11,977 nucleotides of DNA, taken from assembly GCA_031275535.1 (NCBI GenBank), contig JAISOR010000140.1, positions 1 to 11,977 of the forward strand, written 5' to 3'. This document shows, piece by piece, positions 5,755 to 11,912 of this stretch (position 1 is its first letter; each line of letters starts with the position of its first letter). The position numbers and the translations under genes were made by a program. The notes below the pieces were generated by a model that was not told the DNA's origin, ran no database searches, and saw nothing but the letters and a program-made list of their open reading frames with translations. Origin of the DNA: Treponema sp. (GTDB lineage Bacteria > Spirochaetota > Spirochaetia > Treponematales > Breznakiellaceae).

Positions 5755-7845
5755 ATGAAAACCATGAAACAAGCGATAGTATTCCTGGCCGGCCTGGCCG
5801 CGCTGGCCCTGCTGGCCGCGGGCTGCTCCATGCCCACGCTGGACACGCCGGACACGCCGGAAAAATCCGCGGCCCAGGCCGGGGTCCTCCGGGTCAGCCT
5901 GGGCGGGAGCGCGGCCCGTACCCTGCTGCCCGAGCCCTACGCGGCCGGTTCCCTCCACTATACCCTGACCTTTACCGCCGCGGGCGGCCCTGCCCTAACT
6001 GAGGGCAAGGGGCCGGAAACCGGGACTATCGGCATTGGCGATACCGCCGGGGACTTTACCCTGGTCGTGGGAACCTGGGACCTTGTAGTAAAGGGCTTTG
6101 CTTCCGATACTGATGCGGACGACCCCGCCAAGGCCCTGGTAAGCGGCAGCAAAAGCGGCATCGTCATTTCCGCTTCTGCGGGGGCGTCAATAAGCGTGGC
6201 CCTGACACCGGACATAAGCAAACTCACCCAGGCCGCCACGGGATACCTAGCCTACAACATCACGTTCCCCGCGGTCGTTACCAAGGCAAGCCTTACTATC
6301 TACAACGAAGACGGCGTCACGCTGACCACCCTGGCCGGCGGACAGTCCAACCCCATCGACCTGAAAGCCGCGGGTCCGGGAACCCTCACCCTTCCTTCCG
6401 GGGTCTACAACCTGGAGTTACGCTTCTACATGGCGGGCAGGGCCGCGGTAAAGGGGCTGACCGCCCACATCTACGACGGCCTGGTTACCAGGGCGGAAGA
6501 TGATTTTGGGGAAGCGGACTTCGCCGAATACGCCGTGAAGGCCATTACGGCCTTTGCGCTGGATGACGGAACCAATCCCCCCTACAAGGGCAGTATTAAC
6601 CACGGGACCCAGACCATTACCGTGTTCCTGCCCCAGGGTACGGATCTCAGCGGCACCGGGTTGACCGCGGCCATGACCCACACCGGGCTTACCGTGAGCC
6701 CCGATCCCGCCGGAGAACAGTACTACACCACCGGCCATGTCTACACCGTAACCCTGGAGGACGGCGCGGAGATAGCCTACACCGTAAGGGTAAGTACCAA
6801 CGTGGTAAACACCGTGGCGGAATTGGCAATCCTGCTGTCCGGCGCTTCAGGCGGGGACAGCCCCGCCGATCCTATCCCGGTCAAGATAGCCGTGGACCTG
6901 GCGGACGGAACCAACGGCTGGGCGGCCATACTAAACGCCATTGACACGGCGAATACCTACGTGGCCCTGGACCTTTCGGAGTGTACCATGGGAGGCACGA
7001 CGGAGGTTGACCCCGGCTCGGCCAACGCCGGCAAAGACAAGATCGTATCCCTGGTCCTGCCCGATGCGGCAACCAGCATCAAGGCGGGAAATGACTCCGG
7101 TCCAACCTTCCGGTACTTTTCCAGCCTTGAAAACATCGAGGGCCGCAGCATCACCGCCGTTGACGAGTACGCTTTCCGGAACTGCGACGCCCTGGAAACG
7201 GTGAACCTCCCGGAGGCCACGGACATCGGCCAGTACGCCTTCGAGAACTGCGACGCCCTGAAAACGGTGAGCCTCCCGAAGGCCCAGCTCATCCAATTTC
7301 ACGCTTTCTATCAATGCGCCGCCCTGGAAACGGTGTACCTCCCGAAGGTTCTGACCATCGACAGTCAGGCCTTCCGGGGCTGCTACGCCCTGAAAACGGT
7401 GTACCTCCCGGAGGTTCTGACCATGGACGGACACCCCTTCGCGGGATGCGCCGCCTTGGAAGAGGTGAGCCTCCCGAAGGCCCGGACCATCGGCCAGGGC
7501 GCCTTCCAGGACTGCAACGCCCTGAAAACGGTGAGCCTCCCGGTGGCCCAGACCATCGGCAACTGGGCCTTCGAGAACTGCGCCCTGAAAACGGTGATCC
7601 TGGGCAGTACGGCTCCCACCCTGGGGCCGGAGATATTCCTGACTATTTTCAATTCCATCACCGTCACCGTCAAGGTTCCTTCCGGAGCGACCGGCTACGG
7701 GACCGTGCCGGGAACCTACACCGGCTCCGACACCACCGGCAACTGGGGCAACGCGTTCCGGGGCATGGGATGGGACGGGACCAGTTACGGCGCCGGTTAT
7801 CCGAATTCTAATATCACGCTTTCCATCGAGGAAATAACGCCATAG
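5755..7845 (+). CDS. Large lipoprotein with BspA-type leucine-rich repeats
   Basis: The 696-residue product starts MKTMKQAIVFLAGLAALALL and has a lipobox LAAGC with Cys at residue 24, so it should be lipid-anchored. Residues about 30-260 form b-rich domains of the sort common in treponeme lipoproteins (for example GVLRVSLGG and the TLTFTAAGG region). Residues about 262-347 (ITAFALDDG to YTVRVS) resemble the DUF5018-like Ig-type domain. Residues 467-619 are seven 22-residue LRR_5/BspA-type repeats. The tail has VPSGATGYG and NWGNAFRGMGWDG followed by an N-S-N-I strand, a C-terminal pattern I associate with gut treponeme lipoproteins. BspA-type repeats often mediate binding to host or bacterial surfaces; that role is inferred here. 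ATG 5752 is an alternative start, one codon longer. The gene follows the InlB-repeat lipoprotein by 12 nt with a strong ribosome site. Confidence 0.92.
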   Translation: MKTMKQAIVFLAGLAALALLAAGCSMPTLDTPDTPEKSAAQAGVLRVSLGGSAARTLLPEPYAAGSLHYTLTFTAAGGPALTEGKGPETGTIGIGDTAGDFTLVVGTWDLVVKGFASDTDADDPAKALVSGSKSGIVISASAGASISVALTPDISKLTQAATGYLAYNITFPAVVTKASLTIYNEDGVTLTTLAGGQSNPIDLKAAGPGTLTLPSGVYNLELRFYMAGRAAVKGLTAHIYDGLVTRAEDDFGEADFAEYAVKAITAFALDDGTNPPYKGSINHGTQTITVFLPQGTDLSGTGLTAAMTHTGLTVSPDPAGEQYYTTGHVYTVTLEDGAEIAYTVRVSTNVVNTVAELAILLSGASGGDSPADPIPVKIAVDLADGTNGWAAILNAIDTANTYVALDLSECTMGGTTEVDPGSANAGKDKIVSLVLPDAATSIKAGNDSGPTFRYFSSLENIEGRSITAVDEYAFRNCDALETVNLPEATDIGQYAFENCDALKTVSLPKAQLIQFHAFYQCAALETVYLPKVLTIDSQAFRGCYALKTVYLPEVLTMDGHPFAGCAALEEVSLPKARTIGQGAFQDCNALKTVSLPVAQTIGNWAFENCALKTVILGSTAPTLGPEIFLTIFNSITVTVKVPSGATGYGTVPGTYTGSDTTGNWGNAFRGMGWDGTSYGAGYPNSNITLSIEEITP
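7153..7611 (+). repeat. Seven tandem BspA-type leucine-rich repeats (66-bp period)
   Basis: Units start at 7153, 7219, 7285, 7351, 7417, 7483 and 7549. Each follows the pattern xxIxxxAFxxCxALxTVxLPxx; the last is 21 residues because one residue before ALKTV is missing. The DNA is strongly conserved around the segments coding ALKTV and LP, while the AF-flanking positions vary. A conserved Cys in every unit is typical of BspA/LRR_5 proteins. Confidence 0.92.
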
Positions 7846-7846
7846 G

Positions 7847-7904
7847 AAAGGTACGCCCCTCCGCAGTGCCGGGGCGTACTGCTAAGTTACGGGGGCGTAC
7901 CTTT
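7847..7904 (+). terminator. Hairpin after the lipoprotein operon, with a competing inner stem
   Basis: AAAGGTACGCCCC (7847-7859) pairs with GGGGCGTACCTTT (7892-7904), a 13-bp perfect stem starting 1 nt after the stop codon. The 9-base core GTACGCCCC (7851-7859) can instead pair with GGGGCGTAC at 7871-7879. GCAGT/ACTGC (7863-7867 and 7878-7882) gives a further inner option. The T run after it is short, so termination may be weak or the structure may protect the mRNA 3' end. Confidence 0.6.
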
Positions 7905-7919
7905 AACTTAAAACAGCGT

Positions 7920-7954
7920 ACATCCCTTACGGATGTCCCCGCCCGTAACCGGGG
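7920..7954. other. Two adjacent small hairpins
   Basis: ACATCC (7920-7925) pairs with GGATGT (7931-7936). Immediately after, CCCCG (7937-7941) pairs with CGGGG (7950-7954). Neither has a T run. They extend the structured 3' region of the lipoprotein transcript; the function is unknown. Confidence 0.35.
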
Positions 7955-8051
7955 ATAATCCGTGGAGTTTCGCGGTTACAAAGTATGCCCCGTTTCCAAA
8001 TTCGACGCCCGGATTATGCGAGGCCCCCCCTCTTGCCCCTGTGTAAGGAAT

Positions 8052-8078
8052 GACCGGTACGGGAGAAAAGTACCGGTC
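8052..8078 (+). terminator. Terminator-like hairpin
   Basis: GACCGGTAC (8052-8060) pairs perfectly with GTACCGGTC (8070-8078) around a 9-nt loop, and the stem can extend through A/T and G/T pairs with CCTTTC after it. The following stretch CCTTTCATTT is only moderately T-rich, so this is a plausible but not strong intrinsic terminator. Confidence 0.5.
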
Positions 8079-8122
8079 CTTTCATTTGGCGTATCCCGGA
8101 TAGAGAGTAAATGCTTTCGCCC

Positions 8123-8132
8123 TGCGTGGTTA
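8123..8132. repeat. Left 10-bp direct repeat, possible target-site duplication
   Basis: TGCGTGGTTA here is repeated exactly at 8443-8452. The two copies bracket an inverted-repeat element, as expected if insertion duplicated the target. Confidence 0.55.
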
Positions 8133-8206
8133 GTAGTAATTCCGAATTTAAAATCCCTTGCTAACGAATATGAGGAAACGTATTGAAAAGCACATCGTTC
8201 AATCTG

Positions 8207-8274
8207 AAAAACGATGAAACAAGCCTTTAAGTTTCCTTTTTTGTATGGGTACTGAGCTTGTTTCATCGTTTTTT
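8207..8274. other. 18-bp perfect hairpin with T run inside the element
   Basis: AAAAACGATGAAACAAGC (8207-8224) pairs with its exact complement at 8256-8273 around a 31-nt loop, and T6 closes the 3' side. The A run on the left arm makes it terminator-like on both strands. An upstream ATCGTT (8194-8199) can compete for AACGAT (8210-8215), so an alternative fold exists. Confidence 0.65.
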
Positions 8275-8329
8275 ACCATAAAGAACCATCTTAAAAACCA
8301 GTATTTCCCCAAAAGGAGAAAGATAAAAC

Positions 8330-8422
8330 GGCCCGGACGGGTTATCTCAAAGCGGACACTTGACCGAAGCCCCGCAGGGGCAAGCGTGGCTGCTTTGAGA
8401 TGTTCTGTCCGGGCCATTTTTT
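8330..8422 (+). terminator. Long multi-segment hairpin ending in a T run
   Basis: GGCCCGGAC (8330-8338) pairs with GTCCGGGCC (8407-8415), and ATCTCAAAGC (8344-8353) pairs with GCTTTGAGAT (8392-8401). A 5x5 internal loop that can form several G-T and G-C pairs lies between them. At the tip GCCCC/GGGGC (8369-8373 and 8377-8381) adds another stem. T6 follows at 8417-8422. It could be a strong terminator isolating the downstream operon, or the folded core of a small RNA; the sequence does not decide. Confidence 0.6.
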
Positions 8423-8442
8423 CGTTTCAAATTCGGAATTAC

Positions 8443-8452
8443 TGCGTGGTTA
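8443..8452. repeat. Right 10-bp direct repeat, possible target-site duplication
   Basis: TGCGTGGTTA directly follows the right terminal inverted repeat and matches the copy at 8123-8132 exactly. Confidence 0.55.
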
Positions 8453-8462
8453 ATTGCTTCCC

Positions 8463-8491
8463 TTGATTTTTTTTCCCCTACATGCTATGTT
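8463..8491 (+). promoter_or_regulatory. Candidate sigma-70 promoter with extended -10
   Basis: TTGATT (8463-8468) and TATGTT (8486-8491) are separated by 17 nt, and TG at 8483-8484 gives an extended -10. It lies just downstream of the MITE-like element and its T-run hairpin and faces the regulator gene. The transcript would start near 8498 and have a leader of about 115 nt. Confidence 0.5.
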
Positions 8492-8508
8492 GTTCAATAT
8501 ATGAACAA
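8490..8508. promoter_or_regulatory. 19-bp palindrome over the -10 and start region, possible operator
   Basis: TTGTTCA (8490-8496) and TGAACAA (8502-8508) are perfect inverted 7-bp arms around ATATA. The site overlaps the end of the candidate -10 and the expected start point, so a bound dimer would block transcription. The first gene downstream encodes a winged-helix protein, making autoregulation the natural guess. Confidence 0.5.
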
Positions 8509-8578
8509 ACATGCGGTATCGTAGAGCGAGTTTCGGCCGCCTATGCCCTATCGGATGTGCCGATTACTCGTCTTTTTT

Positions 8579-8595
8579 CGGAGAGCCGGTCTCCG
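8579..8595 (+). other. Leader hairpin before the regulator start
   Basis: CGGAGA (8579-8584) pairs with TCTCCG (8590-8595) around GCCGG. It ends at the edge of GAAGGG (8595-8600), the nearest purine-rich stretch before ATG 8614, so it could tune translation. A T-rich stretch at 8601-8610 follows. Confidence 0.35.
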
Positions 8596-8613
8596 AAGGG
8601 TGTTATTTTTATC

Positions 8614-9231
8614 ATGAATAACGAATCCATAGATACCGAATATGCTATTCTGGAAAATATATACGACTTCTCCGAACAGGAACTGCCCCTGCGCCAGCGG
8701 GATATGGCCCAGATTGCGGGGACTTCCCTGGGGATGACCAATTCCATCCTGAAACGGCTTGTCAGAAAGGGATGGATAACCGTGCAGAAGCTGAACAGCC
8801 GTAAAATACAGTACGCCATAACCCTGGACGGCATGAACGAGATAATCCACCGCAGTTACTATTATTTTAAACGGACCATCCGAAACGTGGTTTTTTATAA
8901 AGAAAAAATTGATGAGGCCATATACGGGGCAAAGCGGAAGAATTTTACCACCGTCCTGCTCATCGGGGTCAGCGATCTTGATTTCATCGTGGAACACGCC
9001 TGCCACCGCCATGGAATGACCTTTCTTAAAGTCGTGGATGCGGATATAGCCAGGGAGGCCCTGGGGGAGGCGACCCTGGCGGTTTATGCCGAAACTATTC
9101 CGCCTGCGAAGGTGGAGGGGAAAAAAAACGCCCTCTATTTAGCCCGGATGGTGATTGGAAAACCGGCGGGAAAAACCGGCGGGGACCGGAAGGATGGGCC
9201 CCCGCGGAGCAGGGTTCCGGGGTATCAATAG
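8614..9231 (+). CDS. Winged-helix (MarR-like) transcriptional regulator
   Basis: This product of about 205 residues has an N-terminal winged helix. Residues 26-54 (QRDMAQIAGTSLGMTNSILK then RLVRKGW) form the helix-turn-helix, and 55-75 the wing, ending YAITLDGMNEI as in MarR-type proteins linked to exopolysaccharide loci. A long helix follows (76-105). The C-terminal half (111-180, FTTVLLIGVSDLDFIVEHAC) looks a/b and Rossmann-like and may sense a ligand, but I cannot name it. The same frame stays open upstream to ATG 8482, but those 44 residues resemble nothing in the family and would overlap the promoter and palindrome, so I prefer ATG 8614. Its ribosome site is weak: GAAGGG is 13 nt away. 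The stop is 1 nt before the next gene. The DNA-binding call is good; targets are unknown. Confidence 0.8.
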   Translation: MNNESIDTEYAILENIYDFSEQELPLRQRDMAQIAGTSLGMTNSILKRLVRKGWITVQKLNSRKIQYAITLDGMNEIIHRSYYYFKRTIRNVVFYKEKIDEAIYGAKRKNFTTVLLIGVSDLDFIVEHACHRHGMTFLKVVDADIAREALGEATLAVYAETIPPAKVEGKKNALYLARMVIGKPAGKTGGDRKDGPPRSRVPGYQ

Positions 9232-9232
9232 G

Positions 9233-10333
9233 ATGAACAGCACGATGAAGGGGGAATACTCCTTTACCTTTGGGAACGCCGTTTCCCGGGTTCATATCCG
9301 GGAAGAGGTTCCTCCCCTCGATACCATCCTGCAGGATATGGCCGTCCCCGGGGCCGGAACTACCGGCGTGGTCCTGGTATGCGATACCCATACGGAGTAC
9401 CTGGCCCGGATCTGTATGGGAGAGCGGGCCCTTCCCCTCTGTACCCTTGCTCCGGGAGAAACGGAAAAGTCCTGGGCTTCGGTGGAGCGGGTCCTGACCG
9501 CCGCCAAAGGGGGGGGCCTTGGGAGGGACGGCCTCTTTGTCGGCATTGGCGGGGGGGTTATAAGCGATCTCAGCGCCTTTGCCGCATCCGTATACATGCG
9601 GGGGGCCCGGCTCTGCCTCATCTCCACCACCCTGCTGGGCATGGTGGACGCCGCGGTGGGGGGTAAGACGGGGTTTGATCTCCTGGGTATGAAGAACCTG
9701 GTGGGGACCTTCTACCCCGCGGCCCATATCTATATGCCCCTGGGGAGCCTTAAGACCCTGCCGGAGTATGAGTGGAAGTCCGGCATGGCGGAGCTTATCA
9801 AGACCGCCGTCCTGGATACCGGGGAAATCCTGGGGCTGCTTGAATCCATGGCCGGGGACCATCGGCGGGAAGCCCTGTTTGACCTGGTATGCCGTTCCGT
9901 ATCCGTCAAGGGCCGGATCGTGGAGGCGGACCCCAGGGAAACCGGAACCGAACGGGCCCTGCTCAACCTGGGGCATACCTTTGCCCATGCGCTGGAGTCA
10001 AGCGCGGGGCTGGGCCGTCTTTCCCACGGCGAGGCGGTAGCCTGGGGCATGGTCCGTTCCTGCGAGCTGGGCCTTGCCCTGGGCATTACCCCCCCGGCCC
10101 GGGCCCGGAAGATCATCGCCCTTATCCACGCATACGGCTACGAAACCCTGGCGCCCCACCCCCTTATGAAGGACAGCCTGGCTTTTATGCAGGCCCTGGG
10201 GGGGGATAAAAAGAAAAGAGCGGGAAAACTCATGTTTGTAGTTCCCGCCGCGGAAGGGGCGGCTCTGGTTTCCGGAGATCGCATCCCGCCGCGGCTTTTA
10301 GAAAATATCATTACCGGAGAAAAAAAATTGTGA
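9233..10333 (+). CDS. aroB: 3-dehydroquinate synthase family protein (AroB)
   Basis: AroB converts DAHP to 3-dehydroquinate in the shikimate pathway, in the cytoplasm, with NAD+ and a divalent metal. The 366-residue protein shows the NAD site GIGGGVISDLSAF (104-116), STTLLGMVDAAVGGKTG (131-147), and metal ligands E187 (GMAELIK), H248 (NLGHTF) and H265 (SHGEAVAWGM). It also has GGDKKKRAGK (323-332) near the C terminus. Some positions differ from common DHQS: GGKTGFDLLGMKN where GGKTGxNxPxGKN is usual, and GHTFAHALE for GHTFGHAIE. Sugar-phosphate cyclases making other cyclitols share this fold, so DHQS is likely rather than certain. ATG 9233 is 1 nt after the regulator stop; ATG 9245 is an alternative start. 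The 3' end overlaps the next gene by 4 nt. No other aro gene is in the window. Confidence 0.88.
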   Translation: MNSTMKGEYSFTFGNAVSRVHIREEVPPLDTILQDMAVPGAGTTGVVLVCDTHTEYLARICMGERALPLCTLAPGETEKSWASVERVLTAAKGGGLGRDGLFVGIGGGVISDLSAFAASVYMRGARLCLISTTLLGMVDAAVGGKTGFDLLGMKNLVGTFYPAAHIYMPLGSLKTLPEYEWKSGMAELIKTAVLDTGEILGLLESMAGDHRREALFDLVCRSVSVKGRIVEADPRETGTERALLNLGHTFAHALESSAGLGRLSHGEAVAWGMVRSCELGLALGITPPARARKIIALIHAYGYETLAPHPLMKDSLAFMQALGGDKKKRAGKLMFVVPAAEGAALVSGDRIPPRLLENIITGEKKL

Positions 10334-11898
10334 AATTAAAAAATCTATTTCTTGTGCTTATGTTATGCATGATCAATTCCCTTGTTTTTGGGGAAGAGCC
10401 GCTTCTTGGGGAAGAAGCGCCTTTGGAGCCCCCGGAGGCCGGGGTTTCCCCCCAGGACATTGAAGCCGATGGATCCCAAATAGTTTACTATATCAGAGAT
10501 ATCGAGTTTGACAGTACGGGCCGGACCCGTCCCTTTGCCCTGCTGAGGATGGGCGAATTGAGATCAGGGGAACGTATTACCGGGAAGGACGCCCTGGACG
10601 CCTATATCGACAGAAAAACCCAGCTCTTACATAATCAGCGGGTCTTGGCCGAAGTCCTCATTGAGGTCATCCTTGGGGAAGCGGAAGAGCCGGGCCTTGT
10701 ACCGGCGGACCTCTTGATCCATACCAAAGATACCTGGAACATGATTATCCTCCCCTGGTTTGAATATGATTCCAATACGGGATGGGAATTAAGCCTTAAA
10801 GCCAGGGACTATAACTTTTTGGGTACCATGAGTCCCCTGCGGATCGATTTTGGCTATAAGAGGGATGAACATGATGAGTCGTCCTTCTTTCTCAAGGCGG
10901 ATTCCGATGTCCCCTTCAAATTCTTAGGATACAACTGGACCCTCAATTTTGATAATGATTTTGCCTGGACCTACAATGAACCTTTCTATTACAAAAACAT
11001 TACCGGCCTTTCCATGGATCTACCCTTTAGAATGACGACCTTTACCTTTGGGGCCGAACAGGGTTTTGTCTTAAATGAAAAAAACGAGGATCAAAGTATT
11101 ATCGCCGAAGAGGGGGAATTCTTTCCCCAGGCCTGGTATATGTACAGCGAGGTCTATACCCTGTGGAAAATTCCCACGGGAATTAGGGTGGGCGCCTTTG
11201 GAGAACTCACCTATACCCCCAAGCTGGCGGAAAAGATCAATTACCGCCCCGGGGGGGAAATAGGCAGCGCCCGGCGCGGATTCCAGGCGGCTTTTAGCCA
11301 TACCCTGGGATTTGGCCGGATAGACTGGGCCGGGAATTTCCGCAGCGGCCTGGAAGCGGCGGTGGAGAATGCCAATACCTTTAATTTTACCAAGGTAGAA
11401 TGGAACAGGGATATTTCCGCAAGGATCCTGGGCCACCTGCCCGTATCTTCCTTTTTTGGAATATCGGGAAGGATGCAGTATAAATACTGGTTTGATAAGC
11501 CCTACGATAAGGCGGGAGATGTCCTTAGGGGCATCAGGAACGATGTCATATCCGCGGATTCCATGGCCTCGTTGAACATGGATTTTCCCCTCCGGGTAAT
11601 ACACTTTGTGCCCTCCCAGTGGTTAAATAATTCCAAGCTCCGGTTTTTTGATTTTGAACAGCATTGGTCTCCCTTTGTGGACCTGGCCCTGGTTAAACAT
11701 GCCGGGGAGGGCTTTGATTTTTCCGCTAAAAACATCTACGCCGCGGGCGGTCTGGAAATTATCACCTATCCGTATTTTATGCGGAGCTTCTATATCCGCG
11801 TTAGCTTTGGGGTTAATTTAAAGGAACTATTCAAGGCAAAGGGCATCCCCGGCGGGGCTAACCGGGAAATTTATCTCGGCATGGGCCACCACTATTAG
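10330..11898 (+). CDS. Omp85/surface-antigen-like outer-membrane b-barrel protein with one POTRA-like domain
   Basis: The start is GTG 10330, overlapping the aroB stop in GTGA, with GGAG (10316-10319) 10 nt upstream. The 522-residue product has a signal peptide MKLKNLFLVLMLCMINSLVF with likely cleavage after Gly21. An acidic, Pro-rich linker follows (22-48). Residues about 51-138 have a POTRA-like pattern (IRDIEF, a central helical part, then VLAEVLIEVIL and ADLLIHTKD). From about 140 to the end there are alternating amphipathic strands rich in Trp, Tyr and Phe. It begins with RDYNFLGTMSPLRIDFGY, as in the Omp85/D15 barrel, and ends EIYLGMGHHY with a terminal aromatic residue, as outer-membrane barrels do. 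BamA has five POTRA domains and TamA three, so a single one makes it a smaller relative. The passenger or partner is unknown. Confidence 0.75.
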   Translation: MKLKNLFLVLMLCMINSLVFGEEPLLGEEAPLEPPEAGVSPQDIEADGSQIVYYIRDIEFDSTGRTRPFALLRMGELRSGERITGKDALDAYIDRKTQLLHNQRVLAEVLIEVILGEAEEPGLVPADLLIHTKDTWNMIILPWFEYDSNTGWELSLKARDYNFLGTMSPLRIDFGYKRDEHDESSFFLKADSDVPFKFLGYNWTLNFDNDFAWTYNEPFYYKNITGLSMDLPFRMTTFTFGAEQGFVLNEKNEDQSIIAEEGEFFPQAWYMYSEVYTLWKIPTGIRVGAFGELTYTPKLAEKINYRPGGEIGSARRGFQAAFSHTLGFGRIDWAGNFRSGLEAAVENANTFNFTKVEWNRDISARILGHLPVSSFFGISGRMQYKYWFDKPYDKAGDVLRGIRNDVISADSMASLNMDFPLRVIHFVPSQWLNNSKLRFFDFEQHWSPFVDLALVKHAGEGFDFSAKNIYAAGGLEIITYPYFMRSFYIRVSFGVNLKELFKAKGIPGGANREIYLGMGHHY

Positions 11899-11912
11899 AA
11901 CAGGGAAGAACC

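Larger units (their letters stand above)
8133..8442. mobile_element. MITE-like non-coding element with 14-bp terminal inverted repeats
   Basis: GTAATTCCGAATTT (8136-8149) and its exact reverse complement AAATTCGGAATTAC (8429-8442) bound an interval of about 307 bases. It is flanked by the direct repeat TGCGTGGTTA (8123-8132 and 8443-8452). The extra GTA at 8133-8135 on the left may be a local duplication of the first element bases. The interior has no transposase and instead contains two long hairpins. Size, ends and lack of coding fit a miniature inverted-repeat element moved by a transposase elsewhere. I do not recognise the family. Confidence 0.55.
7846..8462. other. 617-base intergenic region without a supportable gene
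   Basis: Short open frames in this stretch lack ribosome sites and family signatures. The content is structural: competing hairpins (7847-7904), small hairpins (7920-7954), a terminator-like hairpin (8052-8078) and a MITE-like element (8133-8442) flanked by direct repeats. Base composition drops toward AT between about 8130 and 8330. Confidence 0.6.

Noticed and set aside
6931..7434. 167-codon open frame on the - strand with repeated EVHRFQG-like units
   Set aside because: The repetition is only the mirror image of the leucine-rich repeats coded on the + strand; high GC keeps the opposite frame open.
7153..7611. 66-bp periodic DNA as a CRISPR array
   Set aside because: The period has no unique spacers and is read continuously as protein repeats in the lipoprotein frame.
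7955..8017. ATAATCCG/CGGATTAT inverted pair as an operator or element end
   Set aside because: Only 8 bp with 47 bases between and no flanking duplication or adjacent promoter; chance is a sufficient explanation.
7962..8466. Small open frames of 70-100 codons on both strands
   Set aside because: They cross hairpins and terminal inverted repeats, lack ribosome sites and show no recognisable protein pattern.
8482..8613. N-terminal extension of the regulator from ATG 8482
   Set aside because: The added 44 residues resemble no regulator, would begin upstream of the -10 element of the candidate promoter, and have no ribosome site. ATG 8614 starts directly at the winged-helix domain.
9155..9232. 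N-terminal extension of AroB from ATG 9155
   Set aside because: The 26 extra residues lie inside the regulator gene and are unlike AroB N-termini; ATG 9233 right after the regulator stop fits the family length.
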